Positions 56,133 through 64,000 of a stretch of 64,000 nt of DNA are shown here, piece by piece. The DNA lies in contig NZ_CAMZOF010000001.1 in the NCBI RefSeq assembly GCF_947331435.1, positions 248,001 to 312,000 on the forward strand, written 5' to 3'. The translations under genes and the position numbers were made by a program. This stretch comes from Pelagibius sp. Alg239-R121. GTDB lineage: Bacteria > Pseudomonadota > Alphaproteobacteria > Kiloniellales > Kiloniellaceae. The notes beneath the pieces are model-generated. The model saw only the letters and a list, made by a program, of their open reading frames with translations, made no database searches and was not told the origin of the DNA. Position 1 is the stretch's first letter; each line of letters opens with the position of its first letter.

Positions 56133-56633
56133 GTGGAAGATAGGGATGCCGACGTTGATGTCGCAGCGGATACCCTCACCTATTCGATACTCTTACATGC
56201 TACCTGTGTGTCGTTTTCGGGCAATGCAGACAAGACTTTGGGCGTTTTGCTATCCGGACCCTCCGGCGCCGGTAAATCCGATTTGGCGCTACGGCTCATT
56301 GATCAGGGCGCAGTCCTTGTTTCGGACGATCAGACCCGTGTTTCGCTGCGCGACGGCAGGCTTTGGGCGGCCCCGCCAGAGACCCTTGCGGGGCGGATGG
56401 AAGTACGGGGTTTGGGCATTGTCGAGGTGCCGTATCAAGAGAGGGCGCTCTTGGGCGCCTGTTTTGACCTCGTGGAAGCTGCTAAGATCGAACGCCTGCC
56501 GGAGCCCGAGACCCGCAGGTTCCTGGGCATTTCCCTCCCCAGCCTCCAACTTTATCCCTTCGAAGTCTCCGCGACAGTAAAGCTGCGGCTTGCCGTGCGG
56601 GAGATGAGCGGGTTTATTATGGATCAGGATTAA
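56133..56633 (+). CDS. hprK: HPr kinase/phosphorylase, short alphaproteobacterial form
   Basis: This 166-residue protein has only the C-terminal kinase domain of HprK: P-loop GPSGAGKSDLAL (42-49), VSDDQTRVSLRDGRLWA and MEVRGLGIVEVPY. The N-terminal domain of Firmicutes HprK is absent, as usual in alphaproteobacteria. It phosphorylates the regulatory Ser of HPr. GTG 56133 is preceded by GAGGAGG; the longer open frame upstream lies within chvG. Confidence 0.93.
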   Translation: MEDRDADVDVAADTLTYSILLHATCVSFSGNADKTLGVLLSGPSGAGKSDLALRLIDQGAVLVSDDQTRVSLRDGRLWAAPPETLAGRMEVRGLGIVEVPYQERALLGACFDLVEAAKIERLPEPETRRFLGISLPSLQLYPFEVSATVKLRLAVREMSGFIMDQD

Positions 56634-56687
56634 GAGACTCGGCGCAATCATGTCGATCTCGTCTTTTTTTGAATGTGACGAAATCGG

Positions 56688-57623
56688 ATGTCTCAAGAGA
56701 CGCCTCCATTGCCTGTTGTTCTTATCACCGGCCTGTCCGGTGCAGGTCGCTCTTCGGCCCTTAGCGTTCTCGAGGACGTCGGTTACGAGGCTATCGATAA
56801 TCTGCCCTTGAATCTTCTGGAAACAATGATCGACGAGGGCAGTGCCGAACGTGCCGTCGCCGTTGGCGTTGATATCCGTACACGCAACTTCGCCGTCGAG
56901 CCGTTTTTGCAGCAGCTGGATAAACTGGAACGCCGTCAAGATCTTGATCTGAAACTGGTTTTCCTGGATTGCGACGACGAGGTGCTGAGCCGTCGCTTTA
57001 CCGAGACCCGTCGTCGCCATCCCCTGGCCCAGGATCGGCCTTTGCATGACGGCATCGTGGCGGAGCGGCGTTTGGTGTTTCCGCTACGCAGTAGAGCGGA
57101 CCATGTCATCGACACCTCCAGTTTGACACTTGGCGGCCTTCGCCAACAAATCATCGGCCAGCTCGGCCTGTCCGAAGCATCCGGCATGGCGATTTTCGTC
57201 ACTTCCTTCTCCTACCGGCTTGGTCTGCCGCGGGAGGCGGATCTGGTCTTCGATGTGAGGTTCTTGACGAACCCGCACTACGTGCCGGATCTCAGGCCCC
57301 AGTCAGGCCGGGATAAGGCCGTTGTCGACTACATTGCCGCGGATTCCGCTTTTCAGCCCTTCTTCAAGGAGCTAACGGCGATGCTGAAACCGCTGCTACC
57401 GCGTTACGAGAGCGAGGGAAAGAGCTACCTGACCATCGCTTTTGGTTGCACAGGTGGGCGGCACCGCTCCGTCGCCCTGGCGGAGCGGCTATCGGACTGG
57501 TTGACGGATCACTGGGGCAATGTGAGCCTGATGCACAGGGATATTGACAGAGAATCACAAAGAGAACGGGCCGCGAATCCTCCTTCCGGCACCAAGCCGG
57601 AAACAACGAAAACGCCCGCATGA
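56688..57623 (+). CDS. rapZ: RNase adapter / nucleotide-binding protein RapZ
   Basis: This 311-residue P-loop protein has Walker A GLSGAGRSS (residues 15-23, with Arg in place of Lys), a DNLPLNLLE segment, and the RapZ C-terminal metabolite-binding domain with SFSYRLGLPREADLVFDVRFLTNP and FGCTGGRHRSV. In E. coli RapZ directs glmZ sRNA to RNase E; in alphaproteobacteria its partner RNA is not settled. A disordered, Lys/Thr-rich tail of about 25 residues is extra. It is embedded between hprK and the PTS genes. Confidence 0.94.
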   Translation: MSQETPPLPVVLITGLSGAGRSSALSVLEDVGYEAIDNLPLNLLETMIDEGSAERAVAVGVDIRTRNFAVEPFLQQLDKLERRQDLDLKLVFLDCDDEVLSRRFTETRRRHPLAQDRPLHDGIVAERRLVFPLRSRADHVIDTSSLTLGGLRQQIIGQLGLSEASGMAIFVTSFSYRLGLPREADLVFDVRFLTNPHYVPDLRPQSGRDKAVVDYIAADSAFQPFFKELTAMLKPLLPRYESEGKSYLTIAFGCTGGRHRSVALAERLSDWLTDHWGNVSLMHRDIDRESQRERAANPPSGTKPETTKTPA

Positions 57624-57653
57624 GGCAGCCCGCATGAGACTGAAGGACGAACA

Positions 57654-58061
57654 ATGATCGGAATGGTTTTGGTCACACATGGGCGGCTCGCCGAAGAGTT
57701 TGCCGATGCGCTTGAACATGTGGTCGGGCCACAGCCAAACCTCGCCTGCATCTGTATCGGCGCTGAAGACGACATGGAGCAGCGGCGCCAGGACATCATA
57801 GAGAGCGTCAAAAAGGTTGATCAGGGCAAAGGTGTCGTGCTGTTGACAGACATGTTCGGGGGAACACCATCGAACCTGGCGATCTCTGTGCTTGATTACG
57901 GCGAAGTCGAGGTCATTGCCGGCATCAATCTGCCGATGCTGATCAAGCTGGCCAGTTTGCGCGAAACCCACGATATGAATGCCGCAGTCAAAGAGGCACA
58001 GGACGCCGGGCGCAAATACATTAATGTTGCTTCGCAACTCCTGACCAACGAGCAGTCGTGA
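57654..58061 (+). CDS. PTS EIIA component, mannose/fructose (ManX) type
   Basis: This 135-residue EIIA-man domain protein carries the phospho-accepting His9 in VLVTHGRLAEEF and the LLTDMFGGTPSNLA segment. No IIB, IIC or IID transport subunits are nearby, so it is the output domain of a regulatory PTS rather than a sugar importer. The HPr gene overlaps its stop by 4 bp. Confidence 0.94.
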   Translation: MIGMVLVTHGRLAEEFADALEHVVGPQPNLACICIGAEDDMEQRRQDIIESVKKVDQGKGVVLLTDMFGGTPSNLAISVLDYGEVEVIAGINLPMLIKLASLRETHDMNAAVKEAQDAGRKYINVASQLLTNEQS

Positions 58062-58336
58062 ATACAGCTATGATTTGTCGTTTGGTCACGATACAGAACC
58101 AACGTGGTCTGCATGCGCGGGCATCGGCCAAGTTCGTCAAGGTGGCCGGCGCTTTCGATGCCGAAGTGCTGGTGCGGAAGAATGATACGGAGGTATCCGG
58201 CTGCTCAATCATGGGCCTCATGATGCTTGCGGCGTCACCAGGAAGCCAAATTGAACTGCGGGCCACGGGACCGGCAGCCGAGGAAGTTGTGAACGCCTTG
58301 ACGGCACTTATCGTCAGTAAATTCGATGAAGACTGA
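58058..58336 (+). CDS. ptsH: HPr phosphocarrier protein
   Basis: This 92-residue HPr has the EI-dependent His19 (RGLHARASAKFV) and the HprK-dependent Ser50 (VSGCSIMGLMML). Both sites together with hprK next door indicate dual control of the phosphorelay. It starts with GTG overlapping the EIIA stop and itself overlaps the EI gene start by 11 bp. Confidence 0.95.
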   Translation: MNTAMICRLVTIQNQRGLHARASAKFVKVAGAFDAEVLVRKNDTEVSGCSIMGLMMLAASPGSQIELRATGPAAEEVVNALTALIVSKFDED

Positions 58337-60110
58337 AACGACAGTATCTGCGCGCGAAGAAGCGGGCGAACAGGTTTTCGAAGGCCTGGGGGTATCCTCC
58401 GGGATCATCGTCGGCCCGGCGCATCTGCGCGATAGCGGCGAGATCCAGGTTCTCGAATATCGCTTACCGCAAGCCAAGCTGGACGATGAGGTTGTTCGCT
58501 TTCAGGACGCGGTGGAAAAAGCGCGGCGGCAAGTCGGAAAGTTGAAATCCAAGGCTGAAAGCTACCATGGAGCGGCGGCTGAAGAGCTGGGATATCTGCT
58601 CGATGCGCATCTTCAGATGCTCAAAAGCAACAGTCTGCTGGGTGCCGTCGAACGTCGGATGCGCGGTGAAATGCTGAACGCCGAAGCTGCGGTCATGGCC
58701 GAAATCGGCGAAATCTCCAAGAATTTCGCTGAAATGGACGATTCCTACCTGCGGGCCCGCGCGCAGGAGGTGCGCGAAGTGGGATTGCGGATCGTCCGGA
58801 ACCTCACAAAGACGGAATACGGCGGCTTCGAACATCTGGCGCCGGGCAGTATCGTCATCGCGGAGGAAATCACGCCCGCCGACACGGCCTTGATGGACCC
58901 GAAACGGATCGGCGGTTTCGCAACGGATCTTGGTGGCGCCGAGGGACATACCGCGATCATGGCGCGTTCTCTCGGTCTGCCCGCGGTGCTCGGTGTGACC
59001 GGCCTCTTCGCAGGCATCAAGACAGGCGACAGGGTCCTGGTCGACGGCAGTAATGGCCGGGTTATCGTCAACCCGACAGATAAAAGACTCTCCGACTACA
59101 AGCTGCGCCGCAAGGCTATCGAACAGGAATCCCGCTCGCTTGCCCTGCTCAGGGATGTGGACGCGACGACCAGGGACGGTAGAAACGTCAGCCTGCAGGC
59201 CAACCTGGAACTCCCGCGGGATCTGGTACAGGCAGTTGCGTCCGGCGCCCAAGGAGTCGGCCTGCTGCGCACCGAATTCATGTTCATGAACCGCGAGGAT
59301 CTGCCCGACGAAGAAGAGCAATATGAATCTCTGAGAACCATCGTCGAAGGTATGGACGGGCAAACAGTTACGATCCGCACGCTCGACGTCGGTGGCGAGA
59401 AACTAACCTCTTCGCTCGGCGGACATATGGGCAGCGCCCTAAATCCTGCATTGGGACTTCGCGCGATCCGGCTGTCGCTAAAAGAAATCTCCCTCCTGGA
59501 AACTCAGCTCTCGGCAATCTTGAGAGCGGGAGCCCATGGTCCGGTGCGCATCCTTCTGCCAATGATCTCAAACGTTGGTGAGGTTAAGGAAGTCAAAAAA
59601 GTCCTGACGTCAGTCGCCCGAAAGCTGACCGCGCGGGGTGTGGACATCGCCGATCCGCTTCCGCCGCTTGGCGCCATGATCGAAATTCCCGGTGCCGCCC
59701 TGGCCGCCGACGCCCTGGCGCAGGTTGTGGACTTCTTTGCCATAGGCACCAACGACCTGACCATGTACACGCTGGCCATCGACCGCAGTGAGGAGCAGGT
59801 GGCGCACCTCTATAATCCATTGCATCCAGCGGTGTTGCGATTGATCCAATTTTCCGTCGAAGCCGCCCTGCGGGCCCGTATTCCGGTATCGGTCTGCGGG
59901 GAAATGGCGGGCGACCCTAAATATACCGCCTTGTTGCTGGGTCTTGGCGTACGCGATCTCTCGATGTCGGCAACGGGCCTTCCGCGTGTAAAGAAGCGAA
60001 TTCTGAAGATTGACCTCCGAGCGGCCAGCCATCACGCCATGGCGGTTATGGATCAGCACGATTCGGGACGGATTGCGGCTTTGCTTGACGATTTCAACGA
60101 AGGTTATTAA
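58326..60110 (+). CDS. ptsI: PTS enzyme I (PEP-protein phosphotransferase)
   Basis: This 594-residue enzyme passes phosphate from PEP to HPr. His208 (GGAEGHTAIMARSLG) is the phospho-site. The PEP-binding barrel contains LLRTEFMFMNREDLP, LGAMIEIPGAALAAD, GTNDLTMYTLAIDR and the catalytic Cys in PVSVCGEMAGD. It has no N-terminal GAF domain, so it differs from the nitrogen-type PtsP. The start overlaps HPr. It completes the EI-HPr-EIIA relay. Confidence 0.96.
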   Translation: MKTETTVSAREEAGEQVFEGLGVSSGIIVGPAHLRDSGEIQVLEYRLPQAKLDDEVVRFQDAVEKARRQVGKLKSKAESYHGAAAEELGYLLDAHLQMLKSNSLLGAVERRMRGEMLNAEAAVMAEIGEISKNFAEMDDSYLRARAQEVREVGLRIVRNLTKTEYGGFEHLAPGSIVIAEEITPADTALMDPKRIGGFATDLGGAEGHTAIMARSLGLPAVLGVTGLFAGIKTGDRVLVDGSNGRVIVNPTDKRLSDYKLRRKAIEQESRSLALLRDVDATTRDGRNVSLQANLELPRDLVQAVASGAQGVGLLRTEFMFMNREDLPDEEEQYESLRTIVEGMDGQTVTIRTLDVGGEKLTSSLGGHMGSALNPALGLRAIRLSLKEISLLETQLSAILRAGAHGPVRILLPMISNVGEVKEVKKVLTSVARKLTARGVDIADPLPPLGAMIEIPGAALAADALAQVVDFFAIGTNDLTMYTLAIDRSEEQVAHLYNPLHPAVLRLIQFSVEAALRARIPVSVCGEMAGDPKYTALLLGLGVRDLSMSATGLPRVKKRILKIDLRAASHHAMAVMDQHDSGRIAALLDDFNEGY

Positions 60111-60279
60111 CTCTGCGGTAAGCCACAGCGGTTAAATCAGGTGAATTGCGAAAGCGCCAGGATCGGCCTTTTGCCGTTGCGATAAGCTTCTGACCCTGTT
60201 TTGTAGCCTTGAAGCCACAGGTTTTCGCTGTTACATGAGCCCCCAGAAATTAATGCTCAATAGTCTTGGCGCCTTCTGA

Positions 60280-61605
<1,326 letters not shown>

Positions 61606-61699
61606 TTTAAGGGCCGTCCTTCACCTTACGCCCGAAAAGCGTGGGATTGGCCGCTCAGCGGCCACCCAGGGTGGAAGGAAAGGCACGAAGTATCGAACG
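61606..61699 (+). ncRNA. Structured 3' region of ahcY (possible RNA element)
   Basis: TCCTTCACC (61617-61625) pairs with GGTGGAAGGA (61670-61679, one bulge) to close a domain that contains a perfect TGGCCGC-TCA-GCGGCCA hairpin (61648-61664) and a smaller ACGC/GCGT stem (61627-61641). A normal terminator follows at 61700. This is much more structure than termination needs, so a stable 3' fragment or regulatory RNA is possible. Confidence 0.4.
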
Positions 61700-61730
61700 G
61701 GGAGGTCAGAATTGACCTCCCTGTTTTTTT
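61700..61730 (+). terminator. ahcY rho-independent terminator
   Basis: GGGAGGTCA (61700-61708) pairs with TGACCTCCC (61713-61721) across a GAAT loop, followed by seven T residues (61724-61730). Confidence 0.9.
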
Positions 61731-61901
61731 GTTCCGCAGCTTCGCCCCGCCAACGGCTTGTCGCGGCGCGCGTAAACCCTTAGACTCTTAGCATGAATCC
61801 GAACCGAGACCGTTTGCCGAACCGGCACGCGGGGTTTGGTTGTATCTGATCGGATCCGGGCAGGCGGCGGATTCGATCCGGTTGGTTGGGGGGAAGACAA
61901 C

Positions 61902-64000
61902 TTGGCCGGACTACCGGTATATCTGCCGGGACTGTTACTTGCGGCGATCGGCGTGACCGGGGCCGTTTTGTTGGCGCTTGCCTACCGTAAGCGCTGGCTC
62001 GACGCCGAAGCTGCAGTTGTGAACGGAACGCAACAAGCCCGGATTCTCAGCACGGTTCTTTCGTCTGCGCCTTTTGCCTGTCTTGCCTTCCATCATGAAA
62101 GCGGCCGCCTCAACCGGAGCGGCAATCTGGCAGCTATTCTGGGTATGAATCCGGAGCAAGTCACCAGCCTGGAAGATATCTGCGCAGCATTTTTCGAGCA
62201 CGACGGGCGCCAACTCTCGGAATCCGATCAGGCGCTCAAAACCTCCGGCGAGAACTTTATTCTCAGCCTCCGGCACCGGGACGGCACCCGAATCTTTGAA
62301 GCCCTTGGCTTGCGGTCCCTTTCCGGTGAGGGTACGCCAGTCGCCGACAGCATCTGGTTCCGTGACGTGACGGCTCAACAGAGCGTATTGAACAGCGCGA
62401 TGCGGGAGACGGAAGACCTCAGCACGATTTTAGACGCCCTACAGATACCGATCTGGCGCCGCGACACTGATCTAAATCTGACCTACTGCAACGCGGCTTA
62501 TGCCTCTGCCCTCGACACAACGCCAGAAGGCGCCATGGCGGAGAGCCTTGAACTCCTTGGTCTGTCACAAGGCCGTATCGGCCAGGCCATTGCGCAACGC
62601 GCCAAGGAAAGCGGCAAGATGGAGACGGAAAGCCATCATATCGTCGTCGGCGGCGCGCGACGGCTCTATCAGGTCAAAGAACGCCCGTTAAAGGATGGCC
62701 GCCTAATCGGTTATGCCTTCGACGATACGACCCGCGAAGACCTGCAATTGGAGTTGACCCGTCACATCGACGCCCAGGCAACCGTGCTCGAAAATCTCGG
62801 AACCGCGATCGCGATTCTTGGACCCGATATGCGCTTGAAGTTCTTCAATTCAGCTTACGCGGCTCTATGGCGGATCGACGAGGACTTCCTAAACAGTGGT
62901 CCTGATATGAGCGACATCCTGGATGCAGCCCGAGACGAACGCCGCCTGCCTGAATACGCCAACTACCCTGAATTCAAGCAGCAGCGCCTGCGTGAGTTCC
63001 GCACCATGATCGAACCTCTTGAGGAACTGCAGCACCTGCCCGACGGCAATACCCTGCGGATGGTTGCCACGCCCCATCCCTTTGGCGGTGTGCTCATGAC
63101 CTATGAGGATGTGACCGACCGCCTTACTCTGGAGCGCTCCTACAACACCTTGATCGACGTGCAGCGGGAAACGCTGGACAATCTCTATGAAGGCGTCGCG
63201 GTCTACGGCGCTGACGGCCGCCTGAAGCTATCCAATCCGGCGTTTGCACGCATCTGGAACCTCCCCGTAGAGATGCTTTCCAGCGAGCCGCACGCGCGGC
63301 AAGTCATCGATCGCATGCGTGATTTCTTCGACGTCACTCCGGAAGAATGGCCCGAGATCCTGGAGACCATGGTGGCCCAGGCAACCGAAGCCGAATCCAT
63401 GAGCGGACGTTTCGAACGGGCCGACGGGTCGATTGTCGATTGGGCGCAGGTGCCGCTGCCGGATGGCGCGTCGCTCTATACTTTCCTGGACGTTACGGAT
63501 TCAATTCGCGTCGAGCGGGCTCTGCTGGAACGCAATGAGGCGCTGGAAACTGCCGATCGTCTGAAGTCCGAGTTTATCGCCAACATCTCCTATGAGCTTC
63601 GAACGCCTCTGAACGCCATCGTCGGCTTCGCGGAGATCCTTGAAAATCAATTCTTCGGCAGCCTCAACGAACGTCAGTTGGAATACAGCCACGCGATCGT
63701 CGAATCCTCTCAACGTTTGATGACCCTGATCAACGACATTCTCGACTTGGCCTCGATCGAAGCTGGTTATCTCCATCTGGACCGCACCGAAACTTCGATA
63801 AGCGGTCTGTTGGAAACGATCGAAACCCTGGGTCACGAACGGGCGCTCAACCGGAACATCCGCCTCAAGCTGGACTGTCCGGACGATGCCGGGACCGCCT
63901 TTGTCGATGAACGACGCTTGAAACAGGCACTTTTCAATCTGCTCTCCAATGCCATCAAGTTCACCCCACAGGGCGGCTCGGTCACCCTTGGAGCAGAACG
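61902..64000 (+). CDS. divL: DivL-like multi-PAS histidine-kinase homologue with Tyr in the H-box (partial)
   Basis: The 3' end is outside the window; about 699 residues are visible. A short N-terminal membrane segment (residues 4-25) is followed by several PAS domains (about 40-160, 170-270, 280-400 and 410-540) and a HisKA/ATPase module. The H-box reads NISYELRTPLNAIVGF: Tyr564 replaces the phospho-accepting His. DivL of Caulobacter has the same change (Tyr550) and a similar layout; it gates CckA to control CtrA and the cell cycle. I place the start at TTG 61902, preceded by GGGGGGA; no ATG is in frame after the upstream stop. The N-box NLLSNAIKFTPQG is intact. Confidence 0.85.
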   Translation, partial: MAGLPVYLPGLLLAAIGVTGAVLLALAYRKRWLDAEAAVVNGTQQARILSTVLSSAPFACLAFHHESGRLNRSGNLAAILGMNPEQVTSLEDICAAFFEHDGRQLSESDQALKTSGENFILSLRHRDGTRIFEALGLRSLSGEGTPVADSIWFRDVTAQQSVLNSAMRETEDLSTILDALQIPIWRRDTDLNLTYCNAAYASALDTTPEGAMAESLELLGLSQGRIGQAIAQRAKESGKMETESHHIVVGGARRLYQVKERPLKDGRLIGYAFDDTTREDLQLELTRHIDAQATVLENLGTAIAILGPDMRLKFFNSAYAALWRIDEDFLNSGPDMSDILDAARDERRLPEYANYPEFKQQRLREFRTMIEPLEELQHLPDGNTLRMVATPHPFGGVLMTYEDVTDRLTLERSYNTLIDVQRETLDNLYEGVAVYGADGRLKLSNPAFARIWNLPVEMLSSEPHARQVIDRMRDFFDVTPEEWPEILETMVAQATEAESMSGRFERADGSIVDWAQVPLPDGASLYTFLDVTDSIRVERALLERNEALETADRLKSEFIANISYELRTPLNAIVGFAEILENQFFGSLNERQLEYSHAIVESSQRLMTLINDILDLASIEAGYLHLDRTETSISGLLETIETLGHERALNRNIRLKLDCPDDAGTAFVDERRLKQALFNLLSNAIKFTPQGGSVTLGAE

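Overview
The window is a chromosomal segment of an alphaproteobacterium with roughly 58-60% GC. The strongest taxonomic evidence is the block chvI-chvG-hprK-rapZ-EIIA-HPr-EI-ahcY followed by a DivL-type PAS kinase homologue, with pckA nearby; this core order is characteristic of Alphaproteobacteria. A free-living member of Rhodospirillales or Kiloniellales, or a relative, fits best, but the order cannot be fixed from sequence reading alone. I see no rRNA, tRNA, CRISPR array, insertion sequence or prophage.

Positions 1-21100 are devoted to phosphonate use. On the minus strand, phnW-phnA-phnY encode the hydrolytic 2-aminoethylphosphonate (AEP) route: AEP to phosphonoacetaldehyde, to phosphonoacetate, to acetate plus phosphate. 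An Opp/Dpp-type ABC importer lies directly downstream in the same direction and runs off the left edge. A LysR regulator is divergent from phnW. After a cytochrome b561 gene come phnC-phnD-phnE-phnN (phosphonate import and ribose 1,5-bisphosphate kinase). These converge on a minus-strand C-P lyase operon, phnG-H-I-J-K-L-M, followed by a PhnZ-like HD oxygenase and a DUF1045 2H-phosphoesterase-like protein. phnF (GntR/HutC) is divergent from phnG. No phnP is visible, which makes the DUF1045 protein a candidate for the cyclic-phosphodiesterase step.

Positions 21100-32500 hold an orphan SGNH hydrolase and a compact plus-strand catabolic operon: a GntR regulator, an aconitase/LeuC-like large and LeuD-like small subunit, an isocitrate-lyase/dimethylmalate-lyase-like enzyme, hydantoinase subunits HyuB and HyuA, an isochorismatase-fold hydrolase lacking its catalytic Cys, and a fumarate-reductase-type flavoprotein. 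Read together they suggest opening of a cyclic amide or imide, then hydration and retro-aldol cleavage of an alkylated maleate/malate. I do not recognise this as a described pathway and regard it as the best candidate for a new system.

Positions 32500-40700 are accessory: a secreted hypothetical protein, an aldo/keto reductase, a SUKH-like orphan immunity protein, a HAL/PAL-family protein with an altered MIO triad facing a mandelate-racemase-like enzyme plus an MmgE/PrpD protein, and an acyltransferase.

Positions 40800-64000 are mostly core: polA, pckA, a PAS-domain protein, a DUF2975 plus Cro-like regulator pair preceded by 21-bp iterons, a HugZ-like protein, a ferredoxin-NADP reductase, an AT3-SGNH acyltransferase, the ChvIG two-component system, the regulatory PTS with HprK and RapZ, ahcY with a structured 3' region, and a DivL-like kinase homologue (Tyr in place of the phospho-accepting His) that is cut by the right edge.
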